A stretch of 5,291 nt of DNA from Bacteroidales bacterium (GTDB lineage Bacteria; Bacteroidota; Bacteroidia; Bacteroidales; JAFGXI01). Below the pieces are notes generated by a model. The model saw only the letters and a list, made by a program, of their open reading frames with translations. It was not told the DNA's origin and searched no databases. The position numbers were made by a program, and so were the translations under genes. Of this stretch, positions 1-5,291 are shown one piece after another (position 1 is the stretch's first letter; each line of letters starts with the position of its first letter). Location: contig JALSQC010000025.1 of assembly GCA_026985625.1 (NCBI GenBank), positions 1-5,291 of the forward strand, written 5' to 3'.

Positions 1-1929
1 ATATAGGCTCCGAATATTATAAAATTAGGAAAATTTGATAAAGCAATAGACAATCTGCAAAAATCTTTAAATATAAGTAAAAACACAAACGACACACAAC
101 AAGTTGCGGTTACTACCGAAAACATTGCTCTTTTATACGACAATATTTATCGTTACTCAAAAGCTCTCGAATTTTATAACAAGGCAATAAGCGTAAATAA
201 AAAATTAAAAAATCAAAATAAAATTGCCCGCTTATATAACAGAATTGCCGATTTAAAATTTCAACAAGGAAAATATTACGAATCAATATCTTATTATAAA
301 AAATCTATTGTAATTGATAAAAAATTAGGTAATAAAAAAGAAATATCATCGTCGTATAATAGTATTGGAGCTGTTAATTACGAAATGAAAAAATACAATA
401 ATGCTCTTAAATATTACAAAAAATCACTTTTAATATCAAAAAAACTTAAAAATACAAAAGAAACAGCCATTACATATAACAACATAGGTAACGTAAACTA
501 CGATAAAAACAAATATAAAAAAGCTCTAAACTATTATAAAAAATCAATAGACTTAAAAGAAAAAGTAAATTACCAAAAAGGTATAGCAATATCACTTTAT
601 AATATTGGCAATGTTTACATAAAACAAAAAAATTATACCAAAGCAATAGAACAACTAAATAAAAGTTTAGATATTGCCGAACAACTTAATTACAAAGAAC
701 TTAAAATAAAAAATTACAATGCATTAGCTAACCTTTACAACAAACAAAACAACTGTTCCGAATCGCTTAAATATTATAAATTACTTGCAGCCGAAAGAAT
801 TTTTATGGACAACTCATCGTTGTCGAAACAAATTACCGAACTACACAGCAATTTCTACAGAGAACTAAATCAAAATCAAAAAGAATTAAATTTATTACGC
901 AACGAAATTATTAAACAAAAAATTTTAAGCAAATTACAAGAAGAAAAACGCGAAAATCAGATTTATCTACTTAACTACGATAAAAAATTAAAAGAGATTG
1001 AACTTCAGAAAAAAAATCAACAAGTAAGAAATCAACAAATTATAATTTTATCGGGACTATTAGGTTTTATATTAATAATAATATTTATTTACTTACTATT
1101 ACGACAAATACGACAAAAACGCAAGGCAAACAAACTATTAGCCGAACAAAAAAAAGAAATAACCGACAGTATTTTATATGCCAAAAGAATACAATCGGCT
1201 ATTTTGCCTGACAAAAAAATATTAGAAAATAATTTTAGCGAGAACTTTCTTATTTACAAGCCAAAAGATATTGTAAGTGGCGATTTTTATTGGTTCTCGG
1301 AAAGAGACAATAAAATTATTGTAATTATAGCCGATTGCACAGGGCATGGTGTTCCCGGTGGGTTTATGAGTATGCTTGGCATTAGCTTTATTAACGAAAT
1401 AATTCAAACGCAACCCGGATACAATTTTAGTGCAAGCGAAATTCTAAATAAACTTCGAAAATATATTATTGAATCATTACACCAAACAAATAATGATAAT
1501 AAAGACGGCTTAGATTTATCGCTGTTAATAATAGACAAAAAAACAGTCGATAACAAGTATGCTTGTCAGTTTGCAGGAGCACACCATTCTGCTATTATTG
1601 TAAAAAATAACATAAACGAGATAAGTCAAATAAAAGGCGATAAAATGCCTATAAGTATTTATTTTGACAAAGAAAAAATACCATTTACAAACCACGATTT
1701 TTATCTGGAAAAATCAGATATAATTTACATGTTTACCGATGGTTACCCCGACCAATTAGGCGGTAGTAAAAATAAAACATTTAAATTTAAAAATTTATTA
1801 AAAATAATAGCCGATAATTATAATAAACCTTTATCCGAGCAAGAAAAAATTATACTAACAAAATTCAACCAATGGAAAAAAGATGCACCGCAAACCGATG
1901 ATATTTTATTTATAGGTATAAAAATTTAA
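1..1929 (+). CDS. TPR-sensor SpoIIE-type (PP2C) serine/threonine phosphatase, 5' partial, probable frameshift at 21-24
   Basis: Membrane-anchored signalling phosphatase, predicted to dephosphorylate a phosphoprotein, by analogy with SpoIIE/RsbU partner-switching enzymes; its partner is unknown. In order: about seven 40-residue TPR units (3 to ~800), a charged Gln/Lys/Glu-rich coiled coil (~830-1035), one 21-residue membrane helix (1039-1101) followed by basic RQIRQKRK, a family-typical linker (DSILYAKRIQSAILP, 1165-1209), then the phosphatase domain to the end. All acidic metal-site motifs are present: GDFYW (Asp at 1282), ADCTGHG (Asp at 1333), FTDG (1732-1743) and TDD (1894-1902), so the domain looks active. 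Basic residues after the helix put the phosphatase in the cytoplasm and the TPRs outside. The reading frame is open from 7. The first in-frame ATG (385) lies inside a TPR helix and is not the true start, which is left of the window. The stop is TAA at 1927-1929. Family assignment is firm; the signal sensed is unknown. Confidence 0.9.
3..800 (+). repeat. Tandem TPR-coding repeats, 120-nt period (about 7 units)
   Basis: The equivalent helix-A position (the Tyr of YNxIG, or its replacement) falls at 115, 235, 355, 475, 595 and 715, exactly 120 nt (40 residues) apart. A further unit begins at the left edge. Units share the pattern xNxIGxxYxxxxxYxxAlxYYxKS. The 40-residue spacing, rather than 34, is the extended TPR form common in Bacteroidota sensor proteins. 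The units are diverged at DNA level, so this is a protein-level repeat, not a recent tandem duplication. Confidence 0.85.
15..24 (+). other. Probable +1 frameshift site in the TPR/SpoIIE gene
   Basis: The frame used from 25 onward meets TAG at 4-6, and its peptide there (APNII) does not look like a TPR. The frame starting at 3 reads IGSEYYK. Dropping one A from the AAAA run at 21-24 joins the two as IGSEYYKLGKFDKAI, which aligns without gaps to IGNVNYDKNKYKKAL in a later unit. The Ile codon is at 3 where the 120-nt period predicts 4, as expected for one extra base. This is either a sequencing or assembly error or a real disabling indel; the window alone cannot tell which. Confidence 0.75.
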
Positions 1930-1932
1930 CTA

Positions 1933-2562
1933 TTACTTTAATTTATTATAATCGATAACATCAAAAACAAAACCTTTTTTTAATAAATTTTCTATTGCTT
2001 TTGGCAGAGCATAAAGCATATTTTTTTTTGCTTTATCCGAGTCGTGAAAGACTATTATAGAACCCGATTTTACATTATTTACAACATTTTTATAAACATC
2101 AATCGGACTTTGTTTATAATTATAATCGCCCGATAAAACGTCCCACATTACAATTTTAAAATTACTTTTTAAAGCTCGTAATTGTTTTGGTCTTATTTTT
2201 CCGTAAGGAGGTCTAAAAAGATTACTGTTTATAATATTTTTAGATAACTCCACATCGTTTATATACTCTTGATATTTAACTTTCCAACCGTTTAAATGGC
2301 TATAAGAATGATTACCTGCAACGTTTCCCGATTCTATTATTTTATTATAAATATCTGATAACCTGTCAACATTTCTTCCTATACAAAAAAAAGTAGCTTT
2401 TATATCAAAATCAGAGATTATTTTTATGATACTATTTGTTATTTCTTTTGTGGGACCATCGTCAAAAGTTAAAAATATTTTATTTTTATTATTTGGTATT
2501 CTCCAAACAAAACTTTTAGCTAATATTTTATCGGAATATAATGGTGGTTTTACTATTTGCAT
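1933..2562 (-). CDS. Polysaccharide deacetylase family protein (NodB/CE4 domain), complete
   Basis: Metal-dependent deacetylase removing N- or O-acetyl groups from a glycan; the substrate is not evident. The 209 residues are almost entirely a NodB domain, and every CE4 motif is intact: TFDDGP (D34 likely catalytic base, D35 metal ligand), HSYSH (H85 and H89 metal ligands), RPPYG (117-121), WD (140-141) and FHDS (H173, likely catalytic acid). The N-terminus (MQIVKPPLYS, then FVWRIP before the first strand) resembles short Bacteroidota members of this family, which supports the ATG at 2560-2562. No signal peptide or membrane helix is visible, so it appears cytoplasmic, unlike most cell-wall deacetylases. 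No Shine-Dalgarno sequence is present: nine T's precede the ATG on the coding strand. It lies 48 bases downstream of the DUF2723 gene on the same strand, behind a likely terminator, and converges on the phosphatase gene with a 3-base gap. Family is certain; physiological role is open. Confidence 0.93.
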   Translation of the reverse strand: MQIVKPPLYSDKILAKSFVWRIPNNKNKIFLTFDDGPTKEITNSIIKIISDFDIKATFFCIGRNVDRLSDIYNKIIESGNVAGNHSYSHLNGWKVKYQEYINDVELSKNIINSNLFRPPYGKIRPKQLRALKSNFKIVMWDVLSGDYNYKQSPIDVYKNVVNNVKSGSIIVFHDSDKAKKNMLYALPKAIENLLKKGFVFDVIDYNKLK

Positions 2563-2605
2563 AAAAAAAAATAACCGCTACCATATAAATAAATAGTAGC
2601 AGTTA
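2563..2605 (-). terminator. Candidate Rho-independent terminator after the DUF2723 gene
   Basis: Read on the minus strand, TAACTGCTAC (2605-2596) and GTAGCGGTTA (2581-2572) form a 10-bp stem with one G·U wobble around a 14-nt AT-rich loop. Nine T's (2571-2563) follow immediately. The pairing is better in minus-strand RNA (G·U) than in plus-strand RNA (C/A mismatch), which agrees with the direction of the upstream gene. The stem starts 5 nt after the DUF2723 stop codon (2613-2611), and the T-run ends directly against the deacetylase ATG. The stem has only four G-C pairs, so termination may be partial. Confidence 0.72.
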
Positions 2606-2610
2606 AACTT

Positions 2611-5291
2611 TTATTGATTTTGTTGATATTTTGTATAATAAATTTCTAATGCTTTATTAAACTTATCAAACAAATCTTTTTGTTTATATGTATTTGCCAT
2701 TCTGGTTACTTCTTGTAGTGCAACCAAGGCTTTTCGTTTGTCGTTATCTAACGAATTTTGAGCATCTTTATCTAACGAGAAATAAAATGCTAACTCTTGC
2801 TCAGCATTATTATCAAGATTTTTTGCCAATTCGTTAGCTTTTGCGGTATCGCCTGCTAAATAATAAGCTTCGATAATTCCAACAGCAAAAACATTTAACG
2901 GAACTTTTTTTATTGGCATAACTTGTAAACTTTTATCTAAAACTTCAATAGCCTTATCCTTTTTACCTTCGCGTATAAATTGTTTTGCTAAACGTGCAAA
3001 ATTATTTCTAAAGTTCATTAACATTCGCATATTATTCTCGTCTATATAAACATTAGGCTTTTCTATACCTCCCCATTTAAACTTTTTAATAAGATTATTA
3101 TACATAATATCTGTATTAATCTCGCCTATTTGTCCATCGGTATTTTGGGCTTCTACAGGAACAATACGATAAGCCAACCCTTCTAATCTAAAATTTTTCT
3201 CTAAATTTAGATAAGAATCTTGCCCAACGGTAATTGCAAAATAAATAGGTCTATTCCAATCGTTATTAGCAAGCATATCCATTATCATTAACTCGCCTTT
3301 TAACATATATCGTTTTGTAATATCCCATTTTACATCTTTTATACGTGCAGAATCTTTTAAAGGAACTGTTCCGTTTTTAAGAACTTTTTGTTTATCTACA
3401 GGTATTAAAATTTTATCGGCAGGAACATAATTCATCATTTCTCCGCTTTGTGCCTGAAGTTTTGTAGAATTATCATTACTTTTAACAAAATCGTCAACTA
3501 ACCTTATATCTTTATAATCGTTAAATTGCGAATATACAGGCACATAATTTCTTATATCTTGCATATAATCTTCATACTTGTAAGTTATTGGAACAGGAGC
3601 AGCATTATATGCTTGTTTTTTTGTTTGGTCTATATACCAATCGGTATTAAACAAACTTAAATTTACAACTCGCACGTCGGTTCGTATTCCCTCAACCTCT
3701 TGTGCATACCAAAGAGGAAAGGTATCATTATCGCCATTAGTAAATAATATTGCATCTTTTGCACACGAGTTTAAATAATCGTAAGCAAAATCTCTTGGAG
3801 TATATCTATCGGAGCGGTCGTGATCGTCCCAATTTTGTTGAGCCATAACAACAGGAACAGCAAATAATGTAACTACTGTAACTCCTGCAGCTACAACTGT
3901 TTTAGGCAATTTCTTGCTTAAAAAGTCGTATAATGCCAAGACTCCCAAACCTATCCAAATAGCAAAAGCATAAAACGAACCTGCATAAGCATAATCACGT
4001 TCGCGAGGTTGATACGGATATTGATTTAAGTATATTACAATTGCAAGTCCTGTCATTAAGAACAGTAACATAACAACCCAAAAATTATTAACGTCTTTTT
4101 TAAATTGAAAAAATAATCCTATTAATCCCAACAATAACGGAAGCATATAATATTTATTCGATGCCCAATTATTTTTTAACGAGTCGGGGAGATTTTCTTG
4201 CGGACCTAAACGAGCATCATCTATAAACGGTATTCCCGATATCCAATTTCCTCTTAACACACTTCCGTGACCTTGAATATCGTTTTGTCGTCCGGCAAAA
4301 TTCCACATAAAATATCTTAAATACATATGTCCTATTTGGTATTTAAAGAAATATTTTAAATTTTCGCCAAACGTTGGTTTATAAATTGTTTTTGTTGTTC
4401 CATCGGGATTACGAACCGATATTGGCGTTCCTTTAACACTTCCCCACGATTTATATGCTCTTACATGGTTTGCCTGAGGACTATACATTCTTGGAAACAA
4501 CATTTTAAAACGCGAGTCGTAATTTGGTTCTTCTTTAGGTTTTGTTGCTACATATTTTCCATTCTCCTGAACATAAGTATGGGAACCTTCTACGTAAGGA
4601 TTCTCAGGGTCTAACGGAGCATTATAAGTTTGTCCGTAGAATAAAGGTCTATCACCATATTGCTCACGATTTAAATACGACAATAACGAAAATACATTAT
4701 TAGGATCGTTCTCGTTAAGTGGAGGATCTGCTATAGAACGTATTACTATTATCGAAAACGAAGAGTATCCTATAATAATTGCAGTAAAAGCTAATATTGC
4801 GGTATTTGCAATAACTTTTCGTTTTTTGTGTGTATAATACAAGCCATATACTATTAACGATAATAATAATATTATATAAAATATAACTCCCGAATTATAC
4901 GGCAATCCAAATACATTTACAAATAATAATTCGAACCACGAGGCTATTATTACTGTATAAGGTATTATAAAATACATTATAAATGCCAATATAAAAAACG
5001 ACAATAAAAGAGCTATAATAGTTTTTTTACGTGTAGGTTTAAATTTACGATAATAAACAACTAAAACAATTGCAGGTATAGCAAGTAAATTAAGTAAGTG
5101 TACACCTATTGACAATCCTATTAAATATGCTATTAAAATTATCCATCGATTTGCATATTTTTGGTCGGCAATAGCGTCCCATTTTAGTATTGCCCAAAAC
5201 ACTAATGCTGTAAACATCGACGACGATGCATAAACCTCGGCCTCTACTGCCGAAAACCAAAATGTATCGGACCAAGTATATGCTAAAGCTC
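2611..5291 (-). CDS. DUF2723 (TMEM260-like) polytopic membrane protein, 5' partial
   Basis: Large membrane protein of the DUF2723 family, related to GT-C glycosyltransferases. Human TMEM260 is reported to be a protein O-mannosyltransferase; glycosyl transfer onto envelope proteins is inferred here, not shown. The frame stays open from the ATG at 5217-5215 to the right edge, adding 24 residues that include TFWFSAVEAEVYASSS, a conserved stretch of the family, so that ATG is internal. Counting from it, 868 residues follow. Hydrophobic segments lie near 25-56, 66-92, 111-128 and 136-160. A soluble loop (~162-357) contains YGDRPLFYGQ and FAGRQNDIQGHG. More helices lie near 358-371, 378-397, 409-430 and 440-459, with PYQPRERDYAYAGSFYAFA between helices. 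A soluble C-terminal region (~460-868) carries HDRSDRYTPRDFAYDYLNSC and FTNGDNDTFPLWYAQEVEGI and ends in TPR-like helices (~738-802). The stop is TAA at 2613-2611. Roughly the first 100 or more residues, probably including the first helices, lie outside the window. The deacetylase follows on the same strand. Confidence 0.9.
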   Translation of the reverse strand, partial: ALAYTWSDTFWFSAVEAEVYASSSMFTALVFWAILKWDAIADQKYANRWIILIAYLIGLSIGVHLLNLLAIPAIVLVVYYRKFKPTRKKTIIALLLSFFILAFIMYFIIPYTVIIASWFELLFVNVFGLPYNSGVIFYIILLLSLIVYGLYYTHKKRKVIANTAILAFTAIIIGYSSFSIIVIRSIADPPLNENDPNNVFSLLSYLNREQYGDRPLFYGQTYNAPLDPENPYVEGSHTYVQENGKYVATKPKEEPNYDSRFKMLFPRMYSPQANHVRAYKSWGSVKGTPISVRNPDGTTKTIYKPTFGENLKYFFKYQIGHMYLRYFMWNFAGRQNDIQGHGSVLRGNWISGIPFIDDARLGPQENLPDSLKNNWASNKYYMLPLLLGLIGLFFQFKKDVNNFWVVMLLFLMTGLAIVIYLNQYPYQPRERDYAYAGSFYAFAIWIGLGVLALYDFLSKKLPKTVVAAGVTVVTLFAVPVVMAQQNWDDHDRSDRYTPRDFAYDYLNSCAKDAILFTNGDNDTFPLWYAQEVEGIRTDVRVVNLSLFNTDWYIDQTKKQAYNAAPVPITYKYEDYMQDIRNYVPVYSQFNDYKDIRLVDDFVKSNDNSTKLQAQSGEMMNYVPADKILIPVDKQKVLKNGTVPLKDSARIKDVKWDITKRYMLKGELMIMDMLANNDWNRPIYFAITVGQDSYLNLEKNFRLEGLAYRIVPVEAQNTDGQIGEINTDIMYNNLIKKFKWGGIEKPNVYIDENNMRMLMNFRNNFARLAKQFIREGKKDKAIEVLDKSLQVMPIKKVPLNVFAVGIIEAYYLAGDTAKANELAKNLDNNAEQELAFYFSLDKDAQNSLDNDKRKALVALQEVTRMANTYKQKDLFDKFNKALEIYYTKYQQNQ

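Noticed and set aside
115..834. Recent DNA-level tandem duplication or satellite repeat
   Set aside because: The 120-nt periodicity is exact, but the units differ at many positions and agree mainly at TPR consensus residues, so this is an old protein-repeat array.
1222..1413. 63-residue open frame on the minus strand
   Set aside because: It lies wholly opposite the best-conserved part of the SpoIIE domain (GDFYW to GHG) and its peptide shows no family features.
1909..1922. TTTATA-GG-TATAAA inverted repeat at the end of the phosphatase gene, as a terminator
   Set aside because: All pairs are A-T and the loop is only two bases, so it cannot form a stable hairpin. It is explained by AT-rich codons.
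2563..2640. Promoter for the deacetylase between the two minus-strand genes
   Set aside because: No clear Bacteroidota-type -33 TTTG / -7 TAnnTTTG pair was found. The AT-rich segments there are accounted for by the terminator hairpin and the end of the DUF2723 gene.
5090..5275. 61-residue open frame on the minus strand
   Set aside because: It overlaps the DUF2723 frame, which continues to the right edge with conserved family sequence; this is an out-of-frame shadow.

Overview
The window is an AT-rich stretch with the standard genetic code, and it reads as Bacteroidota, most likely Bacteroidales-like; the order is inference. Two of its genes belong to architectures that are abundant in that phylum: a TPR–coiled coil–membrane–SpoIIE phosphatase and a DUF2723 (TMEM260-like) membrane protein. 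No Shine-Dalgarno sequence precedes the one start codon in the window, which also fits Bacteroidota. Both ends fall inside genes, so only the middle gene is complete.

Layout. Positions 1-1929 (+) hold the C-terminal part of a TPR-sensor/PP2C-type SpoIIE phosphatase. Its TPR array runs off the left edge, and a probable one-base frameshift lies at 21-24. Positions 1933-2562 (-) hold a complete 209-residue NodB-family polysaccharide deacetylase, convergent with the first gene and separated from it by 3 bases. Positions 2563-2605 hold a good candidate intrinsic terminator for the minus strand. Positions 2611-5291 (-) hold a DUF2723 protein whose N-terminus is beyond the right edge. No stretch over 300 bases lacks a gene. 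I saw no RNA genes, mobile elements or CRISPR arrays.

How the genes work together. The DUF2723 gene lies directly upstream of the deacetylase on the same strand. The terminator hairpin between them ends in a T-run that abuts the deacetylase ATG, so deacetylase expression probably depends on read-through or on a promoter I cannot see. Both products plausibly act on glycans or glycoconjugates of the envelope, but neither substrate can be read from the sequence. The phosphatase gene is on the opposite strand and looks functionally independent.

I found no clearly novel system. The points most worth a second look are the frameshift at the left edge and the terminator/start-codon overlap.
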